From Acanthamoeba castellanii str. Neff (lineage: Eukaryota > Discosea > Longamoebia > Acanthamoebidae): a stretch of DNA of 64,000 bases. A model generated the notes under the pieces. It searched no databases. It was given only the letters and a program-made list of their open reading frames with translations, and was not told the origin of the DNA. Made by a program: the position numbers and the translations under genes. The DNA lies in the NCBI RefSeq assembly GCF_000313135.1, contig NW_004457278.1:40059-104058 (forward strand). The letters are read 5' to 3'. This document shows positions 36,253-47,160 of the stretch, piece by piece (the first letter of the stretch is position 1; every line of letters begins with the position of its first letter).

Positions 36253-37026
36253 CACGACAAGTTGGTGTTATGAAGGCCACGATTTTCTTTGACAACCTTT
36301 GACCTGGGAAACGTGGTGGAATGTGAACCAAAGTGTTGGCTGGTGTGCACCCAAAGAGTGAGTTGTCATTGTGTTGTTGGTGGACAGCTCCGAAGAGCCT
36401 TCAAAAATTGACTTCCGACCGTTAGGTCGTAAGTCGGGGCATTGGATATAGTTTTCAACCAGCAAAAACACCTGATCCCTATTAGGTCACTTCACAGTGT
36501 TTTGCCCCAAGCGCAAAGATACCCAACACCGCCATCCCCCGCGACATGTAAAGCCAAGCCCCCCACACTGAGCTTGTGGGAGAGAAAGGTGCGCCTTCTT
36601 GTCGACGATGCGTCAAATTCTTTCCAAGAAATAGAAAAAGGAGAACCGAGAAATCGAAGAGAAAGGGGGTTTCTGCATGCTGTGTGAGCTTGTGGTCGCC
36701 CTCTGCTGTCTTCCGCCCGTGCAGCCCCACATCGGATGAACCGACGACACATCACGCCATCGACCCCTCGCCTCAACTACAATCCGCAGAAGAAATCACA
36801 CAACCCCAAACGCAATCTTGGTCAGCCCCGTTGGCGCCCGCCTCTCGACACAAACGCACAGCGTTGCACTCGATCAAAGCACTACGTGATTGATCAGATC
36901 GAGCGCGGCCAATCGACTTCATTTACTCTCTACTCGCCCTTCCTGCCCCTTCACCATCATGAACTCTCGCCGTCCGATGGCCATGTCGTGCCATCCCTGT
37001 CGCACTTGTGCCAGCGCCGCATCACC
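36253..37026. promoter_or_regulatory. Divergent intergenic region
   Basis: Lies between the long minus-strand gene and the LRR-like gene. A frame open from ATG at 36736 runs in phase into the LRR-like gene and could extend its N-terminus by 97 residues, but the composition looks like leader sequence. Confidence 0.35.
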
Positions 37027-38320
37027 ATGAGCGAGCAGAGCTATCGCGCCGAGCTCGGGCGCCTCCTCAACGAGGACTACCTCCCCACCGAGATGCGAAA
37101 CGGCATCAACTCGACGGCACTGGCCCGGGGGTACCTCGCCACCGAGCGGGAGATGAAGCGCCTGCTTCTCCACGCCGACATGGAGGAGCTCGACTTCTCG
37201 CACCCCAACTGCCGCGAGCTCGTCAACGACGCCTTCCTGCGCCAGTTCTTCCCGCACGCGCCCATCATCAAAGGTGCCTCACCGCACACGCACACATCCG
37301 CCTTCAGTCTTCATTCTTTCGCTTTGGAGTGTTTCGTGTTTTCTGTTTGGGCTTGCCGCCGCCATTGTGCTGACCTTGCTTGTCCGGGTGTGCCGTGTTG
37401 TGTGCCGTGTGTGCTGTGTGTGCCGACACACCACAGAGGTGGACAGCTGGGAGGAGATCACGTCGGCCGTTCTCTACCGATCGCCCCAGGGTTGCCCTCG
37501 TCTCTTGCGCCTTTCCCTCGCCACCTGCTGGAACATCTCTTCACAGCTCATCAAAGGTGCCCTCTCCCTCTCTTCTCTCTTCCCTCTTTACATGTGTGCC
37601 GTGTGGGGCGTGTGTCATGTGCCACACAAATTGGAGGTTGCGTGTGCCAAGTGCGTGCGTGTGTATTGTTCACGTTACGGATGTGTGCGCTTACACGTCC
37701 GTGGGCGCACACAACACCTCCTTCAGACCTGCTCAAATCGTATGCGCATCTGTCGGTGCTCGACCTGTCGTGCCTGCCGGTGGAGCTCGTCAGCGGCATC
37801 CGGTTCGAGTCGCCGACACTCACGCAGCTCATCCTCGCGCGCATTCGCGGCACGCGACCTTCGTTCCCGCTCAGCTTCGCCCTGGCCGCGCCGTCCCTTC
37901 GCCTGCTGTCGCTGCGGGACACGCCCTACGTCGGCCACATCGCCATCGCCGCCTTCGCCGACGCCTCGCGCGTGTCCGGCTCCGACACCTGGTGCTCGCG
38001 CGGCGTTCTCCTCAAGCGCGCCGCCGCGGATAGCCTGCACGATGTCACCGCGGGCCGCCTGCACGCACTCGACATGTGCGGCGTGAATCTCTTCGCCTCG
38101 CAGGGCAGCAACGCGCCGAACTCGCTCCTGGAGCTGTGCCTGCACAACGCGACCACGCTCAAGGTGCTCAACCTGGCCCACTGCGACGTGAAGCCGTTCC
38201 TGCTCGGGAGCGTGCGCGCGGCTGCTCGACATCTCGGGCTGCGATGTGCACACGGCCCACATCAGCGCCGTCGCCCAATCGCTCCAGCCGACCCCCAACT
38301 TCATCACCATCCGCACCTGA
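37027..38320 (+). CDS. Leucine-rich-repeat-like protein
   Basis: ATG at 37027 (MSEQSYRAELGRLLNEDYLP); an upstream in-frame ATG at 36736 is possible. Three coding blocks show LRR-like strand/helix periods: LLHADMEELDFSHPNCRELV, CPRLLRLSLATCWNISSQLI, LSVLDLSCLPVELVSG, SPTLTQLILARIRGTRPSFP, APSLRLLSLRDTPYVGHIAI, LHALDMCGVNLFASQGSN, TTLKVLNLAHCDVKPF and LLDISGCDVHTAHISAVAQS. Such proteins usually serve as interaction scaffolds and often pair with an F-box, but none is seen at the N-terminus. The last repeat (LLDISG...ITIRT, TGA at 38318-38320) is one frame away from the preceding exon; a one-base error within the GCGCGC run at 38212-38220 would explain it. Confidence 0.6.
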
Positions 38321-38441
38321 CCAAGCAAAGAAGAAGAAGAAAAAAATAAATAAAATAAGAGTAAAAATGAAAATGAACGCTGGCGCCAAGATCAATTTGA
38401 AATTGAAAAAAAATAAAACTATCAAAATAAATCTCAACAAG

Positions 38442-39188
38442 ATGGCGCACAAATCGTCGTCGCTGATGTTCCTGCAGGCGAGTGAGCTGCTAGCGGGCGA
38501 GGCGGAGCACTTTGCCGCCCTGGCTGCGCAGTACCGCTCACAGATCACCAAGGCCGGGTCCGGCATTCGCCTTGCTGGTCCCGACACCCCCAAGCGTCAG
38601 CGTGGACGACCACGTGTTGCGTTCGTTCCCCACTTCTGTCACTTCATTCCTCTCTTCACTCATTCAATTTCATCCATCTAAATCGCGCGATACCTCTCTC
38701 GACTCCTCCCATCAATATATTATAGGAAGCCATGGACTGAGGAGGACGTCGCGCGGTTTCGCGAAGCAGTCTCAACATTTGGGTTCGTCGCCTCCAGGAT
38801 CCACAAGCACCTGGGCACACATACGCTGTATGACTCTCCTCTCTCTCTCTCTCTCTTCGGTTGCTTCTTCTTGGCTCAGGCTGAGGCTCACACGGACACG
38901 CGTGTATGACTGTCGGCCGGCCGCAGAGCCGAGGTCAAACAGCGAATGACTGAGTTGCTGCAGGCCGGGCTGTCCGCAATGGACCACGGCAACGATGAGT
39001 CGCAAGGAGACACCCAACCCGACAGCATGGAGCATGATCAAGACGAGGACCACGAAGCAAGCGATGACGACGACGATGACGATGGTGGCGAGGAGGAGGA
39101 ATCGGATGACAGCAGCGTCAGCGTAGGGGATGGGCACTCAAGCGCGGAAGAGGAGAGCACATTTCTCAGTGACGAGGAAGACATGTGA
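38442..39188 (+). CDS. AT-hook and SANT/Myb-like nuclear protein with acidic tail
   Basis: ATG at 38442 (MAHKSSSLMFLQASELLAGE). Exon 1 ends in a basic stretch RQRGRPRV with an AT-hook core (RGRP); the splice GC|G gives RPRVAKPW. Exon 2 is a SANT/Myb repeat: PWTEEDVARFREAVSTFGFV, ASRIHKHLGTHT, with the expected tryptophan and hydrophobic spacing. The final exon completes the third helix (RAEVKQRMTELLQAG). It then becomes a long Asp/Glu/Ser tail ending FLSDEEDM, as in many chromatin factors. The role is inferred to be chromatin or DNA binding. It is the last host-style gene before the CpG-depleted block and is complete. Confidence 0.75.
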
Positions 39189-40311
39189 TACGAAGGCTTG
39201 CGCTGCACACACATACTTGGGGGGGGGCATAGATATGGGTGAAGCACCAGGAGTGCCCCACACCATGGAATGAATGTCCAGTGAGTCATTCACTCCAGAT
39301 ACCACACACATCTAGCAAGAGGCCATGGAGGGCAGGAGGACTGGGATGTTGAATACAAACATATGTTGTTGGGTGGGTTACACTCAGATCACTGTCATTC
39401 AACTTGCCCAGTTCTTGTCTTCTTTACAGTTTATGTTGATTCAGTGATGGTGGAGTAGGGGACAAGCCCCCTCCACCACACCAGGTTTGGGGCCCAGGGC
39501 CAGGCTGGGAAGGCAGGCGGAACTTTGTTGGTGGTTTCTGCCTCATCCTGCCAACTGGCAACCCATCTCTTCCAGTAGATGTGTTTTCATAAGAACAACC
39601 ACTACAACCTGTCCAACAGATGCCAATCACAAATTGATGCACCTCTCCTTAAACTTCACTAGTTGTGGTCATCTGCCCTGCCAACCACCTCTTGCTGACA
39701 GGTGAGAAGGGTCAGGTTGTTGTAATGGCAAGCTGCAGAGGTTACTACTGCTGTCCTACCAGAGAAGCCTACATGCCACAAGAGCTTCTGGCTGGCTTAT
39801 GTGCTCACCTTTACAAGCCCCAATGTGACTGTCCACTGGGTTGCTTCCATGAAGACCTACTCACTGCTTTGTGATGATGGTGATGTGCATGCCACTGCAG
39901 TGGTCCCCTGTGGCAGTGGTTCAACTCATGTTAAAGTGATCACTCAGGTGAGACAACAAGAAGTCTGTTTACTGGCCTGCCATCACTACTGTCATCATCC
40001 TCATCCACTACAATTGAAGGCAACACAAAGATTAGGCAAGCACCAGTGTGTGGCTTACAGTATCTGTAAGAGTGTACCTTGCACAGCAGCCAAGGACATC
40101 AGCATACTTCTTCAGCTTGCTGGGTGGCTTCCAGGTGGATTGTGATGACTGCAAGAGGGGATCAACAAGGCCAAAGCTTAGTTGTGGTGGTATGCACAAG
40201 GTAGATTCATGTGGAGGACAAAATGAGTGGTCACTGTGGTAGTGCAACATGGCAATGTTCATGATGGATAGCCTCTTTTGTGCTGCATGTGTCCATGATG
40301 AACTTGTGGTC

Positions 40312-41633
40312 ATTTGAAATGAGAGGTCCAGTCATTTTGAAAAGTGATTTTGTTTGTGAGTTTAAGCTCATAAAAATGGTTTTGACAACACAAAAATGGT
40401 TTTAATTTAAGAATAGCAAGACAAAACTGGGAGCATCTTGAGAAATGGCAGATAAAAAATACCATCATAGTGAGAGATATGATGCTGTAACTGGGCCATC
40501 ATTCAAGGTCTGGAATGACCAATTTCTATCATGTACATGTTTTGGTACACTTACTTTATCGCGTACGCGTACGCGATGACGTACGCACATTTTTTTCCGT
40601 ACTTTCCTGAACGGTTGGCCCACAGAAACCATAAAAGGAAAAATCACAGCTGCTGGGATTTAACTGGACAAAAAGTCAATTTTTATTCTTTACACAAGCA
40701 ATTCCAAGGGGCTGTTTGTCACATCTCAGTGTGGAGAGTGCCCTTCATCTCTTCCTTCTTGGCCTCCTGATGAGGAGGTGGCTGCTCACTATGACGGTGG
40801 CCTGGAGCTGCTCTTTGTCATTCACTTGATATTAAATTGTTGCAGCATTCATCTTCACATGATCTGTGGGGCAAGGAGGAGATAAATTAGCAAACATTCT
40901 ATCACATACACATACACAATAGAATGTCCTGCAGTTTCATAGCATAATGGGCTTTGAAAATAGCATGTATGCAATGGGGCAGTTACCACCTTCAGGAGCT
41001 TCAACAGTTCCTTGTTGTTGGCCATGGCTGATGGCAGGGTGACTTGCACCAATGCAGACACAGCAACAAAAACTGTAAAACCAGACACATACTTTATCAC
41101 ATACACATACACAATGACTACATGTTTGACCTACCAATACTTAGTTTATCATGTACACATACATGATCTGGAAAATCAGAACTTTTGCTTGTTTTGTAAG
41201 TGCTCCTCTGAACACCCTCAAACTGCACCTTGCTTTTGCTTTCATACCCTCCATCAATTCCTTAATCAGTGGCCAACATGCTGCCCTCACATCCAGTTCA
41301 TGTTCAACCTCACACCATATTCAGTCAGTTGCACACATGCACTGAACTTCCTCCTTCACATTTGTGCTGAATTGGAGCACTATTCCTGAAGTTAAACTTC
41401 CACTCCATTCCACACTGATAAAATCACTTTTAACTCCACAAATTCCAAGTTTTTATGAAATTAGTTTTCATCTCAAGTCCCTCAATATCACTTCTAAGCA
41501 GCGGTCTAGCATGTCAAAATCACACATGCAGATCCAAATCTTCAAAACTGCCCTGTAAATCAAAAATGTCCAATCTCACACGATTTTAGCACAACAAAAA
41601 TTCCACAGTCATTTGTGACCTCTCATTTCAAAT
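40312..41633. mobile_element. Candidate non-autonomous inverted-repeat element
   Basis: Perfect 17-bp inverted repeats (ATTTGAAATGAGAGGTC at 40312-40328 and its reverse complement at 41617-41633) bound about 1.3 kb of AT-rich non-coding DNA. No clear target-site duplication was found. A partial match to the left end and its flank occurs at 45647-45667. Four copies of the 20-bp motif lie inside. Confidence 0.45.
40558..40577. repeat. Intact 20-bp CpG palindrome (ATCGCGTACGCGTACGCGAT)
   Basis: Perfect palindrome with three CGCG pairs separated by TA. It is the apparent ancestral form of the decayed motifs at 40901, 41096, 41148, 45675, 46448, 46520, 47205, 47273, 47793, 47841, 48026, 48910, 49467, 49519 and 50201, each of which differs almost only by CG to TG or CA. 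Confidence 0.85.
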
Positions 41634-42048
41634 AGTGGTGGAAGGCAAGGCGCCAGCTTGGAGGTGCTGTGGCAGTTGTTCATCAGCATGTGTTCCCATT
41701 GCCAGGAGTGTCATCTGCCCCATCCCTTAGGGGCATTACCCATCATCACCTCCAGTGAAGAAGGCTTACTTGCACCAATGTACACCAACCTCCATTTGCA
41801 AGCACAACCTTTCATTGGACTGAAAGCACCTTGATGTGTTTGACATCAGGGTCCCAGGACAATGAGTTGGCCTATGAGATCCAAGATGCCAATTAGGACA
41901 GACAGCATCCTAGATTCTGTGGACATTGGTGAGAAGGAGAGGGACAGGCAGAAAAAGAGGAAGCAAGTCAAGAACAACAAAGCAGAAGACAACAATCAAG
42001 GCAAGACGCCCACCAAGCACATCACCAAGCACACCAGGACTGGAGGTA
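41633..42048. repeat. 416-bp direct repeat, copy 1
   Basis: Appears identical to 42308-42723 (offset 675). It begins where the inverted-repeat element ends and runs straight into the N gap. It includes a Lys/Glu-rich open frame (MSWPMRSKMPIRTDSILDSV) present in both copies. Confidence 0.85.
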
Positions 42049-42069
42049 NNNNNNNNNNNNNNNNNNNNN
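42049..42069. other. Assembly gap (21 N)
   Basis: Run of N bases inside the CpG-depleted block, directly at the end of a repeat copy. Confidence 0.99.
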
Positions 42070-42307
42070 AGGTTTGGCCACAGGCCAAGAAGAGCACCAC
42101 AAGGCTGAACTTGCTGCTCTACATTGCTTGGCAGTACCTGGTACAGGTTGTGCGCCACCTGCTTGTCATGTGACTCTGCTCTTGGCAAATGATTGAAACA
42201 TATGTTGTGGTGGCAGGGCAGTCCACACAGCACACTGGTCCTGCTGCCAAGGAAACATGTCTCCACTGCAGTGACCACCTGTTTGGCTGGGTAAAGTTCT
42301 TTTGCAT

Positions 42308-42723
42308 TAGTGGTGGAAGGCAAGGCGCCAGCTTGGAGGTGCTGTGGCAGTTGTTCATCAGCATGTGTTCCCATTGCCAGGAGTGTCATCTGCCCCATCC
42401 CTTAGGGGCATTACCCATCATCACCTCCAGTGAAGAAGGCTTACTTGCACCAATGTACACCAACCTCCATTTGCAAGCACAACCTTTCATTGGACTGAAA
42501 GCACCTTGATGTGTTTGACATCAGGGTCCCAGGACAATGAGTTGGCCTATGAGATCCAAGATGCCAATTAGGACAGACAGCATCCTAGATTCTGTGGACA
42601 TTGGTGAGAAGGAGAGGGACAGGCAGAAAAAGAGGAAGCAAGTCAAGAACAACAAAGCAGAAGACAACAATCAAGGCAAGACGCCCACCAAGCACATCAC
42701 CAAGCACACCAGGACTGGAGGTA
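42308..42723. repeat. 416-bp direct repeat, copy 2
   Basis: Second copy of 41633-42048. Here it continues without a gap into the Tc1/mariner relic region. It may be the true locus, with copy 1 an assembly duplicate. Confidence 0.85.
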
Positions 42724-42954
42724 AGTGCAAGGTGGAAACAACACCCAAGGAGAGCAACAAAGGTATGAGCCCCATCAACAGTATTCTGAACAACCAAACA
42801 ATAACATAACCCACAACCTAACCAAATCTCATCCAAATGGCTCACCTCACCACATCAAGAAGGAGTTGTTCCCCTCCTTTTGGCATTATTGCCATGGCCC
42901 AAGGACATAAACATGAGCTCTCCCAGCATCAACATTGGGAGATTGTCCACTTGA

Positions 42955-43809
42955 AAATGTGTGCAGTTGTGGGTTGGCTGCAATAAGAGCACTGTGCAGG
43001 CCATCCTGAGGAAGGAGTCTGTCTGTGGTCATGTGGATAACCTTCCATGGTCTGGGCGCCCCTGCAAGCTGAGCAAAAGCCAGCAAAAGCGCTTCTCCTC
43101 CTTGGTCAAGCACCATCATGCAGCAACAGGAAGGTGGTCTTCATGAAGCAGAAGCTGCACATGAAGATATTGCCACAGACAGCCCAGCAAGAGAGGAAGC
43201 AGCAGGGGTATAGACCCTGAACTAAAAAGTGGTGGCCCAAGCTGATGGTGGCAGATTTGACCCATTATTTGAAGTGGTGCTAGAAGAGGTGAAATTGGGT
43301 CTGGGTGAGCACCATCTTTCTTGATATCACCATGGTGAGAAGCTCCAAGGCTTGAGGCCAAGAGCAGGGAGGAGATCAAGGACAAGTGGTTCAAAGGCCC
43401 CACACATGGTCTGCAGGCCTTTGTCCTTGGTGCAATTTTGCACCAAGGCACCTTTGACAGCAAAGTGCTATTGAGACCTGCTTGTGAAGGACACCCTCCC
43501 AGCTGCACAACAGCGCTACCCTGGGTGATGGTTTTTCATCCAGGACAACAACCAAAAGCAAAAAGCATGGGTGGTCTGGCATTTTCTCCAGCTCCCACCC
43601 TGATTGCCAGAGCTGAACCCCATTGAGAAGCTGTGGGGACCACTCAAGGATCATGTGGCCTCCATCCCTCCTCCCTCAAAGACCTCTCTGCAGCCATCAA
43701 GAATTTCTGGGGAGGTCTTTCTGTTGAAGTGGTCAATCAATATATTGACCACCTCAACACCAATGTGAAGGCCATCATCAAGGCCTTGGGGCATTATATC
43801 AAGGAATAA
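42955..43809 (+). pseudogene. Degenerate Tc1/mariner transposase, copy 1
   Basis: The N-terminal helix-turn-helix is visible in frame: GCNKSTVQAILRKE, then a SGRPCKLSKSQQ linker (the Tc1 GRP-like motif). The middle is broken by stops and frame changes. The C-terminal DDE end is recognisable in another frame: FIQDNNQKQKAWVV, LPELNPIEKLWGPLKDHV (the classic LNPIExxWxxLK motif), then VVNQYIDHLNTNVKAIIKAL and a stop at about 43807-43809. A local repeat ACCTTG/CAAGGT follows at 43815-43835. It cannot encode an active enzyme as it stands. Confidence 0.75.
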
Positions 43810-43860
43810 AGACTACCTTGACCAAGGTAACCTTGATGCCCCCCACACCAGCATGATCCA

Positions 43861-44277
43861 ATGTGGTGGGGTGAAACAAGCCCCATTCTGAATTCAGGAA
43901 TATTTTTGATGGTGGAGGCTGAGGCCATCCAGGAAGAGGACAAGGAGGCAGAGGCAGAGGGCGTCATGGAGGAGGAGCAGGAGCAGGAGGAGCAGGAGGA
44001 AGAGCAGGAGACCAAGGCACCAGCCAAGACGCCCACCAAGCAGGCCACAAAGACCCTGTGCAAGGGCATCCTCAAGTACAGCAAGGGGAAACAAAACCCA
44101 TGGCGGTCAAGGAGAGTGACAAAAGTAGCAAGTCAGATGGCAGCAACAACAACAAGGAGGAGCAGAAGACTGAGGCACCAGCCAAGCACATCAGGGCAGC
44201 AAAGCGCAAGGGCAAAGTCATGTAATGACAGTGAGGAAAGCAGAGGAGGAAAGCAGCAAAGATTAGGACAACACTGA
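43861..44277 (+). other. Acidic/Thr-rich open frame between transposase relics
   Basis: 138 codons: Glu-rich stretch, then KAPAKTPTKQATKT, similar to the KTPTKHITKHTRTGG end of the frame in the 416-bp repeat. Probably a fragment of the same repeat family rather than a host gene. Confidence 0.3.
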
Positions 44278-44589
44278 CAAGGAGAAAGACATCCTGCCTT
44301 CAAACATGTGTGGGAGCAACATCAAAGAAGAGAAGCCTGTGGGGTGGACAAGAAGAACCAAGAAAGGGGTATAGTTCCAACCAATGTGATATGCACATGT
44401 CCAAGTGGCTCAGCTTCAGGCGTTCACACACAGCAAATACTCACCCCACCTGCAGGGGGATTTCACCAAAGAGCCATGGTCAAAATATCACCCATGGTCC
44501 TGGTGCCATATCTTGCTGAGGCACCTGTGGCATTGCCATCTTCCAAGGCAGGTGCAATGCCAAGTGCTATTGAGATTTACTTGCACATC

Positions 44590-44840
44590 CTCCCAGCTGT
44601 GTGATGGTGCTACCTGGGATCCTGGTTCTTTGTCCAGGACAATGACTGCAAGCAAAAAGCATGGGTGGTCAGACCCCTCAAGGATCATGTGGCCACCTGC
44701 CACCCCTCCTCAGATCAAGTGCTCTTTGCAGCAATCCAGCAATTCTGGAAGGGTTTTGATGTAGTGGTCAACCAATGACCATCTGCAGCCCAATGTTCAG
44801 GCCATCATCAAAGCTTCAGACCAACACATCAAGGAATAAT
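44590..44840 (+). pseudogene. Degenerate Tc1/mariner transposase, copy 2 with internal deletion
   Basis: Aligns by eye to the 3' end of copy 1, same orientation: FVQDND-KQKAWVV, RPLKDHVA, FAAIQQFWKGFDVVVNQ, then DHLQPNVQAIIKA and a HIKE-stop end. The LPELNPIEKLWG segment is missing, so it carries a separate internal deletion. Confidence 0.65.
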
Positions 44841-44983
44841 GTTACCTTGGCTGTGCCTTCTGTTGGCCTCCCCTCATCCCCACCAGTTGTGACCATGGGG
44901 CTGCAAAAGCCCAACAAATTTTTAGTAGGCACATGGGTCATACCATTTCTCAAGCAATGTGATCTCACATTTGCCTGCAATAA

Positions 44984-45376
44984 ATGTCAACCCTAACCCT
45001 TGAATCCACCATCAACCAGCTCACACGTCACACCAACCTTGAGTACAAGCTCACACTCACCAAGGTTGCCTACCCAGCCCTCCTCACATCAATACACAGA
45101 AAGCAGAAGAACTTAGGCATTCTCCTGGCAAATGCCACCAAGACCCAGGCCACAGTGGCTGACCTGACCTTCAAGCTGGCACAGGCCAAGGCTGTGCCTT
45201 TGAGTCCTTCCTCCTTGGGAAGTTCTGTGGAGAGCATAGCAACACTGTGGAACAAGCAGATCCTGAGCTCACCATGTCAATCCAACACATGTTGGATCAC
45301 AAACATAAGGAACTTCAAGAGAAATCATTGCCAAATTATTGGCAAGAAGTACTCACAATTTCCTGAACTACTGTAA
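44984..45376 (+). CDS. Unknown small protein in CpG-depleted block
   Basis: 130-codon frame from ATG 44984 (MSTLTLESTINQLTRHTNLE), with amphipathic helices (KKQ/Leu heptad-like spacing in LTSIHRKQKNLGILLANATK and VADLTFKLAQAKAVPL). The 3' end overlaps a short repeat (45285-45350, similar to 45425-45490), so the real C-terminus is doubtful. No family was recognised. Confidence 0.35.
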   Translation: MSTLTLESTINQLTRHTNLEYKLTLTKVAYPALLTSIHRKQKNLGILLANATKTQATVADLTFKLAQAKAVPLSPSSLGSSVESIATLWNKQILSSPCQSNTCWITNIRNFKRNHCQIIGKKYSQFPELL

Positions 45377-45724
45377 TAGATTTGTTCCCAGGTGCTGTCA
45401 GAGTGTGTACATGCTGTCAATTTGACATGTGTTGGATTACAAACATGGGCAACTTTAAGTGATATTGCCGAATTAATGGCAAGCAGCACACTCTTTAATG
45501 TCATTGGTCAATGTTGGTGGTACACTATCCTCCATCATCCACCACTCTAGTATTGCCTCCCAGCCTGGCATCCATGCTGGCTGAGGAAGTGAAGGACTGG
45601 TGCAAGTCAAACTGGAGCAAGACTGAAGTGGAGAACATCACCTTTAACTTGTGGTCATATGAAATGCTTACTCTATTGCATACATATACATGATGTCTAT
45701 GCATTTGAACTACCATTTCTTTGT

Positions 45725-47160
45725 TTATGAGAGAGGTGTTGGTGGAAAGTAGAATCTGACTCTACCTTGTTTTGTGTTGGTGCTCCTTGGGTGGGTTGGG
45801 CTAAGGTGACTGGAGTCTTTGTCCAGATCAGGCCAGTCTTTTTGCATGCTAAGAAGCTGTGACTGGAGGGCAGGTCTCATCTGGTTGTTGAGATCCAGTG
45901 AAACATCTGCACACATGAGGGAATTGTAGGAGACAGAGGTGGGTGGGTCAGCAGTCAAGTGGTAGGACCCATCGATTGCTTCATCCAGCCAGTCTAGGAA
46001 GATGTGTGCATGGGTAGTGCAACTGACCACACCAAGCCACACAGGTCCTTTCTCACCAGCAATTGCCACAATGGCTACATCATCTGGCTTCACTGATGTC
46101 AGCTCAAGTGTAGCACTTCCAGTGAGACTGATGGAAGCATTGATGGGCCAATCCAATGGCTCCAGGTCAGAGAGAAGGTTATTCTGAGCATGTTTGTACT
46201 GATAAACCCAGCCAAATGGGTCACTGGTGAGCTGCTCTGGAGGTGGCCTATTGAAGAGAGAGACAAGATCCTGGTAGGATTTCTTCATGGCCTGGGCATT
46301 GTTGAGCTCAGTGAGGGCAGAGAGGGTATTCAAGGCATCTGAGTATTTCTGGTAGAGGTGATCCTTGGTCATGATCATTGGCATGCAGATGGAGGTTGAG
46401 TTGGGAGCATGACAGCTGTGAGAAGGTGAGCAAAACAGGTGATGAGAATTGTGTATGTGTATGTGATAAAAACACTGGTGATTTATGGTAGTTGTGAGCA
46501 TGATTAATGAGGATATTCTATTGTGTGTGTGTATGTGATAGATAAGGGAAGTAATACCATGTTGGTGTACATGGTTATCCATGTGCTGGCCTGTGCTGTA
46601 GTGTTGGTGGAGGTCCTTCCAGTTTGAAGAGTATCCATGATGGAGAAGTTGGCCATTTTGTTCTTGGAGATTCTGTAAGCAAGCATGAATGCCTGCCTGC
46701 AAACACACTACTGGCGTAGTGAGGAAGCTATCTCCAATGAGCTGTAGTGTGGACAATACCTGATGATGTAAATGGTAGAGTTGATGGTGGAGTGGTTGGT
46801 TCTCCATCAATGTCCTCAGCCATTGGTGTGAAGCTGCCTGGGTCATGCTGAGATATCAGATGCAGCATGCTCATATCTGTGACTTGCTGTTCTGTGCTCT
46901 GTCTGTGCAAGTTCAATGATCCAATTAAAGTCCAATGCCTCAACTGTTGAAAGCACTTTTGCTGCTGGCTGTGGTGTACAGCAGTCCACTGAATCCATGA
47001 TCTGCTGGCTGGATGTAGCCAGGTGACCAGTATCATTGCTGCACACATCCAGAATGAGGGATACAGGAATCTCTGGTGTTGCAGTGAGATCACTATGATC
47101 CTCAGAATCACTCCCAGAGTGAGTGTCAGGGATGTCATATCCATTGTCAAAAAAAGGGTT
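45725..47160 (-). CDS. Unknown multi-exon protein in CpG-depleted block
   Basis: The main 3' exon (about 45725-46423) reads SICMPMIMTKDHLYQKYSDA, MKKSYQDLVSLFNRPPPEQL, DPFGWVYQYKHAQNNLLSDL, VAIVAIAGEKGPVWLGVVSC and HIFLDWLDEAIDGSYHLTAD, ending FYFPPTPLS. It starts after a good acceptor (ttctcacag). An upstream exon (about 46559-46690) ends at a GT donor (CATG|GTATTA). A further region to 47160 encodes TPEIPVSLILDVCSND-like sequence. The intron 46424-46558 holds two decayed copies of the 20-bp motif. I do not recognise the family; regular codon use and splice sites suggest a real gene of the block's source genome. Confidence 0.45.

Noticed and set aside
36736..37026. N-terminal extension of the LRR-like gene from ATG 36736
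   Set aside because: Frame is open but the composition resembles leader DNA; kept only as an alternative start.
44984..45000. CCCTAACCCT as telomeric repeat
   Set aside because: A single instance within an open frame; no array.
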